Shown here: positions 46,191-55,207 of the stretch, in pieces | Layout: each line of letters starts with the position of its first letter | How positions within the stretch are numbered: position 1 is the stretch's first letter | Assembly: GCF_947498825.1 (NCBI RefSeq) | Contig: NZ_CANMLV010000018.1 | Location: 31,119-95,118 of the forward strand | DNA length: 64,000 nucleotides | Direction of reading: 5' to 3' | Source of the DNA: an uncultured Cedecea sp. | GTDB taxonomy: Bacteria; Pseudomonadota; Gammaproteobacteria; Enterobacterales; Enterobacteriaceae | Notes under the pieces: generated by a model | What the model was told of the DNA's origin: nothing | Database searches by the model: none | Seen by the model: only the letters and a program-made list of their open reading frames with translations | Made by a program: the position numbers and the translations under genes

Positions 46191-46618
46191 ATCGCGCCCT
46201 CCAGAGACATAACGCTAATGATGCTCTCTGTGGAATACCCGTCAGCATTGAGACTGGCCACCAGGTTCAACGTGTGGTTAATGCGCTCAGGATTAAACAC
46301 CGGCATCGTGCAAATGACAGAGAACGGGCGACCGGAAGCCGTCATCAGCACCACCATCCATGCCGGGCTGACCTCTCCCGGACTGCATACTGCCACGTGA
46401 AATCGGTTATGGCCGGGTGTAAAACGTACTTGAACCGGAAAGAATCCACCGAACTCGCTGCCATACTCGCCGTTCATTGCCCAGGACAGCGGTGCATTCA
46501 GGTCACGCATCACGGCATGCGTCAGTTCGCGGCGTAAATCCTCCCCTGCAGAGCGATAGTCTTCCAGTTCACAGGGGAGCATGGTTTTCAGGACAGCAGT
46601 GGTGATGATATTTTTCAT
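46187..46618 (-). CDS. psiB: PsiB, inhibitor of RecA and the SOS response
   Basis: A 143-residue protein (144 in F) containing [20 protein letters not shown] and [20 protein letters not shown], the diagnostic PsiB block. PsiB binds RecA and stops the incoming single strand from triggering SOS. In F it is made transiently from the entering strand. It has an AAGGAG site and is 44 bp downstream of the ParB-like gene. Confidence 0.95.
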   Translation of the reverse strand: MKNIITTAVLKTMLPCELEDYRSAGEDLRRELTHAVMRDLNAPLSWAMNGEYGSEFGGFFPVQVRFTPGHNRFHVAVCSPGEVSPAWMVVLMTASGRPFSVICTMPVFNPERINHTLNLVASLNADGYSTESIISVMSLEGAI

Positions 46619-46662
46619 GGAAAGTCTCCTTATTGCCGCCCCGCAGGGCGGCGTGATGTTTA

Positions 46663-48660
46663 TCAGGCAGCATGAGGGGCAGAATTGTCAGACTCGTCAG
46701 TGTCAGCCGTCGTGTTCCCGACCTCCGGCATGGCGGCTTTCGTGGATGTCATCCAGCCAGGCACCCAGCGTGTATCGGCAAGCCATTGCTCTGCATGGCT
46801 GGCGGCATCCCCTCTCTTCATTTTTTCTGCATCGGATGCCGCACCAGTCAGCCCCGCCTCGTTCAGCGACTCGACAATCTGTTTTTTATTGAGCATCCCG
46901 AGGAAGTTTTCGGCTGTCGGCTGCCACCAGTCCCGGAGATGGAACCCCAGCGCGGCCTCAACCCCGCCAAGATTACTTTGACTGGTATGGCCATATTCAC
47001 GGGTCTGCACCCCGTCTACCGAACAGGCGGTACAAAACGCCATCAGGGACATCAGGGTTTGTCCGTCCAGCGCAAAGAAGGTCGTAAAATCTGTTTTCCA
47101 CCCTTCTGGCAACAGGGCTTCCAGACGGGCTTTCTCCTGCATCAGAGACTGCCAGGCCAGCCCCGTTTTTCCGGTCGGAGCCTCACTGGTGAGCATGCTG
47201 TGGTGTTCCTCCATACGCAGCACAAACGGATGTCGGGTTGTAAGGCAGTAGTCAAATACGCAGCTGCACAGCCGCCAGACCATCATGGCCACCGCTTTCT
47301 GTGGCTGCTGAACCAGTGCTGCCTGAACTGCCAGCGTTCGTTCTGAGGACATTTTTTTGAGCAACGGGATGCTGATACCTTCTGCTGCATCCGGTTTACT
47401 CTGGGTGATGACATGAAGCCCGGCATTGTCCTGACCTTCAGCATCCTGCTCCTGAACTTTCTCCTGTACGCCCCGCTGGATACACAGCTCGTTGTACTCC
47501 CAGCAGACGACTACTCCACAGGCGGCTTTCATCTCTGGCGTCCAGGCTCGTATCACCGCAGCCTGTTCAATCTCATCAATCAGCACCTGAAGTGCGGCCT
47601 CGTCCTCAACTGTTTCGGTGACTTCCTGCGTGGCGTAAAGCTCATCCAGACGCTGCTGCTCGTCAGCGGAGTACTGTGCGTCAGGCTCCGGTGACAGCAG
47701 ATAGTTAACCCGGTCATCGCCGTAATTTTTAACGGCCCCCTCCCGCACCCGTGACCATGCCCAGCCCTCGTCCTTCAGTGCCTGAGCGACGGATTCGAGT
47801 TTTTCCTGCACCAGACGGGCTGTTAACACGCTGTCAGCCGTTCCGTCGCCGTCCTCAGCGCTGAACAGGTCTTCACGTACCACACCCCCTGCGGCCTCAT
47901 AGGCCTCGCGTCCGACAAACACAAAACGGGGGGATGTGACGGATATTTCGGTATCGGTCACTGCCCGTTTCAACAGATGGGCAGGAGCACGACTGTAGGA
48001 CTCTTTCACCTGGGTATAGATTTCCACCTGACGCTTCTGGTCGGGTTCCAGACTCAGCGCCTGGCACTGCTCCACATCCAGTTTGTTTTCGGCCAGTAAC
48101 GTCAGCAGTTCGGGCGCCAGGCTGGCCAGCTTCAGCATTCTCTGGACGTGACGGGCGCTGTACCCGAGTAAGCCGCCAATCTCTGCCGGGGTATTCCCGT
48201 CTGCTGACATGCTGCGAAAACCGATGATTTGCTCAGCCGGATGCATGCTCTTGCGCTTGCCGTTCTCCGTCATGGACGCCGCGCGCGCCAGATGAAGGGG
48301 AACCGCTTTGTACGCAATCCAATCTTTGTCCGGGTCAACCAGCCCAGCCTCAACCAACAGGCCGATCCCTTTGGTTCGTCCTCCCCCACAGACCACTTCC
48401 AGGCGTCCGTCCCCACGCTCAACCACAACCAGGTTCTGCAACAGTCCTACGGCCTGAATGCTGTCGGCATATTCCTGAATTTCTTCCGGCGTATGGGGGA
48501 TCAGACGACTGTTCAGCTCCCCGATATACAGGCGGGAAAATGAGGTCATACGGACTTCTGCTGCCTCCAGAACGGACTCCAGCTCTGCGGAATCCACCGG
48601 AATTTCATTCTTACGGGTAGTCTTTTTGGCTGTTTTTGCTTTAGACTCGGTTACGGACAT
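46663..48660 (-). CDS. ParB/RepB/Spo0J-like leading-region protein (YubM type)
   Basis: A 665-residue protein. The N-terminal ParB nuclease-like domain (residues about 45-125) has [20 protein letters not shown] and [14 protein letters not shown] in place of the GERR box. An HTH follows at about 160-190 ([20 protein letters not shown]). The long C-terminal part is specific to this family and common in IncF leading regions upstream of psiB. The role in transfer is unknown; it is not the plasmid's partition system, since no parA is nearby. Its start has a GAGGTATC site resembling that of the methylase at 62976. Confidence 0.85.
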   Translation of the reverse strand: MSVTESKAKTAKKTTRKNEIPVDSAELESVLEAAEVRMTSFSRLYIGELNSRLIPHTPEEIQEYADSIQAVGLLQNLVVVERGDGRLEVVCGGGRTKGIGLLVEAGLVDPDKDWIAYKAVPLHLARAASMTENGKRKSMHPAEQIIGFRSMSADGNTPAEIGGLLGYSARHVQRMLKLASLAPELLTLLAENKLDVEQCQALSLEPDQKRQVEIYTQVKESYSRAPAHLLKRAVTDTEISVTSPRFVFVGREAYEAAGGVVREDLFSAEDGDGTADSVLTARLVQEKLESVAQALKDEGWAWSRVREGAVKNYGDDRVNYLLSPEPDAQYSADEQQRLDELYATQEVTETVEDEAALQVLIDEIEQAAVIRAWTPEMKAACGVVVCWEYNELCIQRGVQEKVQEQDAEGQDNAGLHVITQSKPDAAEGISIPLLKKMSSERTLAVQAALVQQPQKAVAMMVWRLCSCVFDYCLTTRHPFVLRMEEHHSMLTSEAPTGKTGLAWQSLMQEKARLEALLPEGWKTDFTTFFALDGQTLMSLMAFCTACSVDGVQTREYGHTSQSNLGGVEAALGFHLRDWWQPTAENFLGMLNKKQIVESLNEAGLTGAASDAEKMKRGDAASHAEQWLADTRWVPGWMTSTKAAMPEVGNTTADTDESDNSAPHAA

Positions 48661-49091
48661 AATTGATACCTCGCAGTTATTAATGATTGTCCCGCCCTGC
48701 GGAGAGTCTGCTCCGGCAGGGCATCTTCTTTCTTACGACTGATAACTCTTCAAACGCTGTTAACACCCTTCCCTGTTTTTAAAAACCATCACCCGTTGAG
48801 TTTCGGGAGTCGCGGTTTTGATGTTTGCGGGAACCTGCTGGTTTGTTCCCTGTGGTTTATCCTTCACCCGTTTGAGAACCCTCGCCGCAAGGGCGTAACC
48901 AGCACGGCACGGCGCAGATGTCCGGGAGTGAGACGGAAATTTTTTCCGGTCTAATGAAGCGTGCGGAATGGCCGGAAACAAATTTATGGCGAAAGGCGTG
49001 CCGTCCCTGGACAGCCAGACGGGTTGTGCTTGTCTCAGCCCGGGCGAAGGGACTTAAACGGCAAAGAGGTATACGAGGACGAATGAGCAGG
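48661..49091. other. Leader of the ParB-like gene
   Basis: No convincing gene. A minus-strand frame (48760-48981) ends with a plausible peptide but has no ribosome site. GC-rich inverted repeats are present, for example GCCCTGC/GCAGGGC arms at about 48688-48722. In F the genes ssb and a DUF905 gene lie here; neither can be seen. Confidence 0.45.
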
Positions 49092-49206
49092 GTTCAGCTG
49101 CAACGACGTAACGCGGCAGGCGAAACGGCGTTGCGCCTTACATCCCGGCGAGGCTGTTTGCGGCGGGATGCGATAAGCGCAGGTTACGGCGCGATAAAGC
49201 CGAGCA
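49092..49206. repeat. Structured leading-region repeat, family B copy 1 (5' part only)
   Basis: These 115 bp are over 90% identical to 57057-57171. They contain the pairing GCAACG/CGTTGC and the hairpin CATCCCG (49141-49147) with CGGGATG (49164-49170). After about 49206 the similarity ends, whereas copies 2 and 3 continue for another 140 bp. It lies upstream of the ParB-like gene and marks one end of the CDI cassette. Confidence 0.75.
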
Positions 49207-49631
49207 TTTGCTGTTATGGCTGTCATCGACCAGTTAAAACAGTCTCTAAGGAAAATGTCACGAAGCATGCAAACCGGGTCGTGAATTTATTGCGAAAGCG
49301 ATGGTTTGATTGGCATATGAAAACAGGGTAACGATGAACTGCTCACGCTCTGAAAAGCCAAAGATAATGCTTTTCGAATTATTTAATGGCAGCCTGAGGG
49401 GATATCGTTGAATGCTCACTGGTTGCAGTCACTAAACGATACTCAGAAGAAAATCGCATGCAAACGACAGGAATATTGTCATGTCAGTCCTCATTCCTCG
49501 TTAACCAACCTGATTTCGGCAGAAATTCCCCAGAAGCCAGAAAAATGGCTCGGATATCTGATTTAATCTGACATGGATATCCGAGACAACCAATTTTGAA
49601 TTTAATTTAAAAACATACCCTCCATTTTAAG
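49207..49631. other. Gene-free end of the CDI cassette
   Basis: No coding frame of note on either strand. The sequence from about 49430 becomes AT-rich like cdiI. An inverted repeat GGATATC..GATATCC (about 49552-49581) may end cdi transcription. No orphan toxin or immunity gene is recognised. Confidence 0.4.
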
Positions 49632-49961
49632 TCACTCAGGCCCTTTCCATTTTAATTCGGATTTCAGATGCTCAGGCACAATGGAAAACAGTTTTGCAAT
49701 ATTATCAACCTGGGAATTATAAAGTATACTTATATTTTGATTGCAATTTTCATAATAATCTCGGCAATGTGAATTCAGAAAATGTATATCTTCACTTTCA
49801 AAGTCTTCATTTAGCAGAAGATAATAAAATGAGTGGGCTAATTGAGTTTCATATTTTGCAGAACGATCTCTGATTCTTAAAACAACCCCTAGCGAAGTCA
49901 GATACCGCATATGTAGCAATGTCAATCTTAACATTTCAAGATAAATTATTTTTTTTGTCAT
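49632..49961 (-). CDS. cdiI: Candidate CdiI immunity protein
   Basis: A 109-residue protein with an AGGAGA site, 81 bp downstream of cdiA on the same strand and in equally AT-rich DNA. Every CDI locus carries an immunity gene here, specific to the toxin domain. The sequence is helical and rich in aromatic residues (SFYYLLLNEDFESEDIHF, CRDYYENCNQNISILYN). It matches no immunity family I know. The call rests on position, size and composition. Confidence 0.65.
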   Translation of the reverse strand: MTKKIIYLEMLRLTLLHMRYLTSLGVVLRIRDRSAKYETQLAHSFYYLLLNEDFESEDIHFLNSHCRDYYENCNQNISILYNSQVDNIAKLFSIVPEHLKSELKWKGPE

Positions 49962-50042
49962 TTAATATTTCTCCTGATAGGACATCATTTTCTTAATGAC
50001 CGATAGCCACAATTTTAAAAATGACTATCGGTACATTTTCTA

Positions 50043-53000
50043 TTACTTTCTTCCCTGTATAACACTACCAATCGATGCATGTTTTTCTGTAAGTGTCCAC
50101 CGACCATTTTTAATTAAATTTTCTAAATAAATAGAGTTTCCAGTTTCCTCATATAATTCCTTAGCTGCTACCGCCCGATGATTACCCTCCGTTATAATAT
50201 AAACCCCTTTCTTATCAACATAACCTGCGATAATAGCTTTGTCATCTGTATATTTAAAATTATTATTTTTCATGTCATTTTTAATAGTATCAACATATGC
50301 AGGATCTCTTAAACCAGTCTGTGTCGTTCTGATATTGTTAAACGCGCCCTTTTGAGAAGAAAAAATTACTTCACCTAAGTATTTTCCTATATAAGGAGCA
50401 ACATATTTACCGAATCCCCAGCCTGCTACCCATGAAGAGGCTTCTGTTAAGACTTCGTTCCTCCATAATTTTAGCGCGCATCCAGTTCCGACATTCCAGC
50501 CACAGGTTTCAAATTTGTCATAAGCAAATGTTCCCATTTGCTCATACGCATTAGAAATATCAAACCCGAGCTGAAGGCCTAACTCATTGTATCCATTTGC
50601 ATTCGATATCCCAAACAACATCTCATTAATGCAATCACCATCTCCCGCAACTCTGCAGCTTTCAAACCTTTGCTCATTCTGGTTTGATTTTTGTATCGTC
50701 TCTTTTCGCGCGTTATTTATACAGTCCGTATCCCCTTTACAGCCAGCCATTTTCTTAGCCATTTCGGCTGGCTCATCATGCATAAGGAAATTATATTTCA
50801 GTGTATTCTCTGCTGCCACACCACCACTGTTTGCACCTGCAGAAGAGTTAGTTACTGCCGCTCCTGCTAATGCTCCTATAATTCTACCCGCTGACAGTAT
50901 GTGATTTTCACGCGTGTCTGGTTCAACAAAAACCTCCCCCAAAGTAATAGCAGCCAATTCAGCAGCTAATGCTCCGGCAGCAGCACCTTTCACATTACCC
51001 CGACTAATTTCAGCGCTGATACCGGAAACCACGGCATGGCTTAGTGCTCTTCCAGGTAATCCTAGTACTTCACCGTTATCGCCAACCAGCCCCGCCCCTT
51101 CGGCATTAATCTGATTGCCGATATTCGCCAGCATGGCATTGACCAGATTATCCCTGAAGCTGCCGCCATTGATGGTGGTGTTTAGACTGGAGCTGATAAC
51201 CGACTGCCCGGCCACGCGCTGGACGATTTTCCCCCATCCCTCATCTCTGACCAGCGCAGGGAGTTTTGCCTTATCGGGTGTGACTTCAACATCCATCACC
51301 TTATCAAAGCCCGCCAGCGCACCACCGATAACCATAGAGGTGGCCAGCGATTTGACTGAGCTGCTGCTGCCCAGCGCAGCCAGGGTTTTTGACAAGTTGC
51401 CCTGATTTTCAACCAGGGCTACCGCAGCCTGTGCCGCGAGGGAGGACATGCCGGCGGTGACTGCGCCGGTGGTCACCGCCCCGCCGCCCACGGTTGAAGT
51501 GACCGAGGTCGCGACGGTGGCAGTCAGTGATGTGCCTGCAGTGACTGCGGCGGCGGCGATAGCGATAACCGCAGCCACGGCCGGGTTCAGGCTCTGGCTT
51601 TTATAGTTCCAGCCATCAAAGGCATCCTTGACGGTGTTCCACTGCACATCGTTGCGGGTGTTAAGTCCCTTAAGCCATTCGGTTCCGGGCTGTGTGCCCA
51701 GTGCAGTAATAGCCCCCAACAGCGCCTGGCCATTTTTCACTTTAACATCAGCGGTGATGCCGCTGGCAGCATTCACCGTCAGCTTTCCGCCGGTATACAC
51801 CGAGGGAAGGACCCATTTCCCTTCGCTGTAGCCCTTATCCGCCTGCTTAATAAAGAACCCCTTGGAGGTGCTGACGGTCTGCTCAAAGGACGTGTTTTTC
51901 ACCGCCAGGAAATTCACTTTCCCGTTGGTACTTGTCAGCGTGGCGTTCTTTTTCGCCTCGATTTTACTGGCTTCATAGGCACTGTCATCCCGACTCAGCA
52001 GGCTGAGATTGCCCCCGGCGGTAAATTCAGTGACCCGGTTGGTGGTGGTATGTGTGGTTTGCTTAACGGTGGTTTTTTTACCCCACCATTTTCTTTTGGT
52101 GGTTTCACGAACGTAATGGCTGGACTCTTCCATTGCCTGGGCATAGAGCCAGCCGCCTTTGGCTGCCACATCCATGGCCCCTTTTGCCAGCAGACGGGAA
52201 GCCTGGAACAGGATACTGCCGCCTGAAATAATCGTCAGGGCACCACCGGCATTCAGCGTCACGCCCGTCTGGCTAACGGACTCACTCCAGGTATTTCCGG
52301 ACTCTCTGTATGCGGTTCCCCGGGTGGACTGAAACTGCATATTCCCCCCGGAAGTCAGGGTGATATCTCCGTCGGATGTCAGGGTGCTGCCATTGGCCAG
52401 AATACCGCCATTGGCTGCCAGGGTGAGTCCTTTAGCGCCGTGTAAACGGGTCAGGACATTCAGTTCATCGCGGTTATTGTCATTACCATTGTCGGTCACA
52501 CCATAACCGTAGGCCCCCAGAGAGATAAGTTTTCCTGCCTGCAGGGTTGCCGTTTTTCCGGCCGTCATATCAGCGCCCTGCAGACCGATATCCCCGGCGG
52601 AACTGATAAGCAGATTTCCCCCGGCTTTCAGGCGACTGCGTAGTTCAGGCGTTCTGCTATCCGGGAAAAACTCGCTATAACTGTCGCTGAGACTGCGCAT
52701 ATTCAGGTCGGTACCGGCCGCTGACGACAGGCTGATATTGCCGCCCGCATCAAACGAGGCTCCCTTCAGCGCCAGTTGCTTTCCACTCAGGGTGATGTCT
52801 CCCGTAGCCCTCAGGGGCTCAACCGGTAGCATCAGATTAAACAGCGCCTGTTTACTGGCCGCAGTCTGAGTCACTCCCGGGCGTTCATGACTGAGCATGG
52901 ACTCCGTTTTTGCCAGGGTAATATCGCCGTTAGCGACCAGCGATATATTCTGGCTGACGACCGGAAGGAGAGTGTTTTCCAGCAGGATATTACCGCCCGC

Positions 53001-55154
53001 GGTGACGGATAAATCGCGTGAAGCCGCCAGACTAGCCAGCGAGCGGGAACCATCACTATTAAATAAGTACGGCGCCTCGCTGGAACGTGAGGTGACATTG
53101 CCGCTGCGGCTGACCAGCGTAAGGTTCTGCCCTTTCAGTTCACTCTGTAAGGACTCTATATTGCCCCCTGCCAGCACAGAAATATCTTTTCCTGCGGTCA
53201 GTAAAGCCTGCGTTATTTTAGTCACGGAGTCTGACTGGAGAGTAATATCTCCTGATGCTTTCATTGTATCTGTTGTTGTAATATTTCCAGCGCGTAATAG
53301 AATATTCTTGGCCGTCATAGTGTCTGGTCGTGCTACAACACTGGAATATTTTACGCTTGTATCATAAGGTTCATTACTCTCAATACTGTCAGTGAAATCA
53401 GCTACTAGATTATTCCCTGCACTAAGAGATGATGTCTTATATTCTTTTGGCTGCCATGTGAAGAACTCTTGCTGTTTGGTATAGGGAACGAACTCTGTGA
53501 AGAACAATAGATCAAAGTTATCAGGCATTAGATCCATTTCACCGGTAAAACTTCCTATACCTGAGGTTGTTGTTCCTAAAATCCAGTAGCGATCTTTCTG
53601 ACCTAATGTGACATTTTTTATGGCTAAATCTTTCCCTGTCAGAATCAAATTTTTTCCCGCGTTAATACTGGATTGATCGTTCAAGAGTGAGGTCGCATTA
53701 ATAAATGCGTCGTTGCCTGCACTAATCACACTCGGAATCTGAGATTTCACAACCACATATTCTTCGCGTCCCACATTTACCTTATTATCTAGCGACACAT
53801 CTATTTTTCCGAACCAGTTTTTCAGTTCGGGGATTTTCAGCTCAGGCGCTAATCTCACAACAGCGAGTTTATTTTGCCGTGAGTCGTAATAACTACCGAT
53901 CCACGGTTGTTCAAATACTGTAGAGTTACCAGGGATTGTTTTCCAAACCGTACCGCTTTCATTGAGCACGTTATCCAGTCTGTCAGTTCGTATCAACAAA
54001 TCACCAGAAGTAGTTTTAATAATCGCTGAACGGTTCTCTACTAGTTTGGCTTTATTTCCCTCGGCATCTTTCTGGATCCACATATTATTGTTGCTGAGAA
54101 GCGTCGCACCGCTGGTATTGCGTATGGTGTCAGCAAAAATACGCATATCGCCCTGGGCTGTAGTGGTCGCACTGTTTTCCAGCGTGGCGGTGGCCAGCGT
54201 GATATCACGTTCAGCCTTGACGCTCGCCCCTGCCGTTGTGGAAAGGCTGCTGGCGCTGACGTTAAGGTCAGTCTGGGCCTTGGTATTGCCGAGAGTGATT
54301 TTTCCTGCAGTGGTGAGCGAGATATCCCGCTGGGTGGATGTCAGATTATTGAGGTTAACACCAACACCGTCCTCGGTGGCCACCAGGCGAATTTTCCCGG
54401 CATACATGCCGCCAAGCGCTTTGGTATCAACCGCCAGCTGAGGTTTGCTGCCTTCTCCGGCTATCGATTTGACGGTACCGTCTTTATAACTTATCCGGTT
54501 AGCACCCTGGGTCAGGGTGAGCGTTTTGGCGGTGATTTTTCCGTTCAGCTCGGTGGCACGGCTGATGATATCAACGTATTCAGGACTGGCACCGTCCAGC
54601 CCTTTGCCGCCGATAATCACCGCCCCTTTTTTAACCTCAAGCGCCTCAAGCGCACCCTGCTTGTCAAACTGCGGTTTACCGGTGGTCAGGGTTACTGAAG
54701 GGGTATTGATAAAACCACATCCGTCGCAGGTGATCCCGTTCGGGTTGGCAATCATCACGCCCGCTTTATTGCCGAAGACTTCCAGTTTGCCTTTCAGTTC
54801 AGAGCGGTTGCCGCTGGTCACTTCGTTAATAATCAGCTCGGCCGGTTTGCCATTCAGTCGGGTATTGCCGGTAACAGTAACGCCCAGCTGAGATTTACCG
54901 CTCTGCGTGGCGTTATTTAACACCGCGCCCGGAGCATCAACATTAAAGTCTTTGTAAGTGTTATGGGATATTCCTGCTGCATTAGGCGGGGCGATGTTGA
55001 CTACCGGAATATTTCCGGGAGCCGTTACGACCTGGGTATTGCTATTCGCAGCGGAAATACCCGCGGCGATAGCGGGGTGTAAGGGCTGAGCTGCTGTGAG
55101 GTATATCAATAGCCAACTGGTGCACCTGGCCAGCGGGTGGGTGAGTTTATCCAT
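50043..55154 (-). CDS. cdiA: CdiA-type filamentous haemagglutinin / contact-dependent inhibition toxin
   Basis: A 1703-residue TpsA exoprotein, short for CdiA (usually 3000 or more). A signal peptide ends near HPAIAAG, then the two-partner secretion domain (about 35-300) carries NPNGITCDGCGFIN and NTRLNGKPAELIINEVT. Filamentous haemagglutinin repeats follow, interrupted by an AT-rich, tyrosine-rich segment at about 400-640. A DUF637-like hydrophobic pretoxin region lies near 1190-1330. AENT at 1448-1451 is a VENN-like boundary; the last 256 residues are the variable toxin module, AT-rich, ending in a domain with ITEGNHRAVAAKELYEE, similar to ParB/sulfiredoxin folds. CdiA is exported by CdiB and delivers its C-terminus into neighbours. 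The frame is intact. Confidence 0.88.
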   Translation of the reverse strand: MDKLTHPLARCTSWLLIYLTAAQPLHPAIAAGISAANSNTQVVTAPGNIPVVNIAPPNAAGISHNTYKDFNVDAPGAVLNNATQSGKSQLGVTVTGNTRLNGKPAELIINEVTSGNRSELKGKLEVFGNKAGVMIANPNGITCDGCGFINTPSVTLTTGKPQFDKQGALEALEVKKGAVIIGGKGLDGASPEYVDIISRATELNGKITAKTLTLTQGANRISYKDGTVKSIAGEGSKPQLAVDTKALGGMYAGKIRLVATEDGVGVNLNNLTSTQRDISLTTAGKITLGNTKAQTDLNVSASSLSTTAGASVKAERDITLATATLENSATTTAQGDMRIFADTIRNTSGATLLSNNNMWIQKDAEGNKAKLVENRSAIIKTTSGDLLIRTDRLDNVLNESGTVWKTIPGNSTVFEQPWIGSYYDSRQNKLAVVRLAPELKIPELKNWFGKIDVSLDNKVNVGREEYVVVKSQIPSVISAGNDAFINATSLLNDQSSINAGKNLILTGKDLAIKNVTLGQKDRYWILGTTTSGIGSFTGEMDLMPDNFDLLFFTEFVPYTKQQEFFTWQPKEYKTSSLSAGNNLVADFTDSIESNEPYDTSVKYSSVVARPDTMTAKNILLRAGNITTTDTMKASGDITLQSDSVTKITQALLTAGKDISVLAGGNIESLQSELKGQNLTLVSRSGNVTSRSSEAPYLFNSDGSRSLASLAASRDLSVTAGGNILLENTLLPVVSQNISLVANGDITLAKTESMLSHERPGVTQTAASKQALFNLMLPVEPLRATGDITLSGKQLALKGASFDAGGNISLSSAAGTDLNMRSLSDSYSEFFPDSRTPELRSRLKAGGNLLISSAGDIGLQGADMTAGKTATLQAGKLISLGAYGYGVTDNGNDNNRDELNVLTRLHGAKGLTLAANGGILANGSTLTSDGDITLTSGGNMQFQSTRGTAYRESGNTWSESVSQTGVTLNAGGALTIISGGSILFQASRLLAKGAMDVAAKGGWLYAQAMEESSHYVRETTKRKWWGKKTTVKQTTHTTTNRVTEFTAGGNLSLLSRDDSAYEASKIEAKKNATLTSTNGKVNFLAVKNTSFEQTVSTSKGFFIKQADKGYSEGKWVLPSVYTGGKLTVNAASGITADVKVKNGQALLGAITALGTQPGTEWLKGLNTRNDVQWNTVKDAFDGWNYKSQSLNPAVAAVIAIAAAAVTAGTSLTATVATSVTSTVGGGAVTTGAVTAGMSSLAAQAAVALVENQGNLSKTLAALGSSSSVKSLATSMVIGGALAGFDKVMDVEVTPDKAKLPALVRDEGWGKIVQRVAGQSVISSSLNTTINGGSFRDNLVNAMLANIGNQINAEGAGLVGDNGEVLGLPGRALSHAVVSGISAEISRGNVKGAAAGALAAELAAITLGEVFVEPDTRENHILSAGRIIGALAGAAVTNSSAGANSGGVAAENTLKYNFLMHDEPAEMAKKMAGCKGDTDCINNARKETIQKSNQNEQRFESCRVAGDGDCINEMLFGISNANGYNELGLQLGFDISNAYEQMGTFAYDKFETCGWNVGTGCALKLWRNEVLTEASSWVAGWGFGKYVAPYIGKYLGEVIFSSQKGAFNNIRTTQTGLRDPAYVDTIKNDMKNNNFKYTDDKAIIAGYVDKKGVYIITEGNHRAVAAKELYEETGNSIYLENLIKNGRWTLTEKHASIGSVIQGRK

Positions 55155-55207
55155 ATATGAACATCCTGTATAACGAAGCCCCGGAGGCTTCTGCTGTGTG
55201 CCGGCAG

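Noticed and set aside
47413..47694. 93-codon + frame opposite the ParB-like gene
   Set aside because: Shadow of the minus-strand gene, with no start signal.
48760..48981. 73-codon minus-strand frame upstream of the ParB-like gene, considered as the missing DUF905 gene
   Set aside because: No similarity to DUF905 and no ribosome site.
48918..49331. 137-codon + frame across family B repeat 1
   Set aside because: It runs through a structured repeat and is basic and repetitive; the homologous part of copies 2 and 3 does not keep the frame.
52897..53367. 156-codon + frame opposite cdiA
   Set aside because: Antisense shadow of the haemagglutinin repeats.
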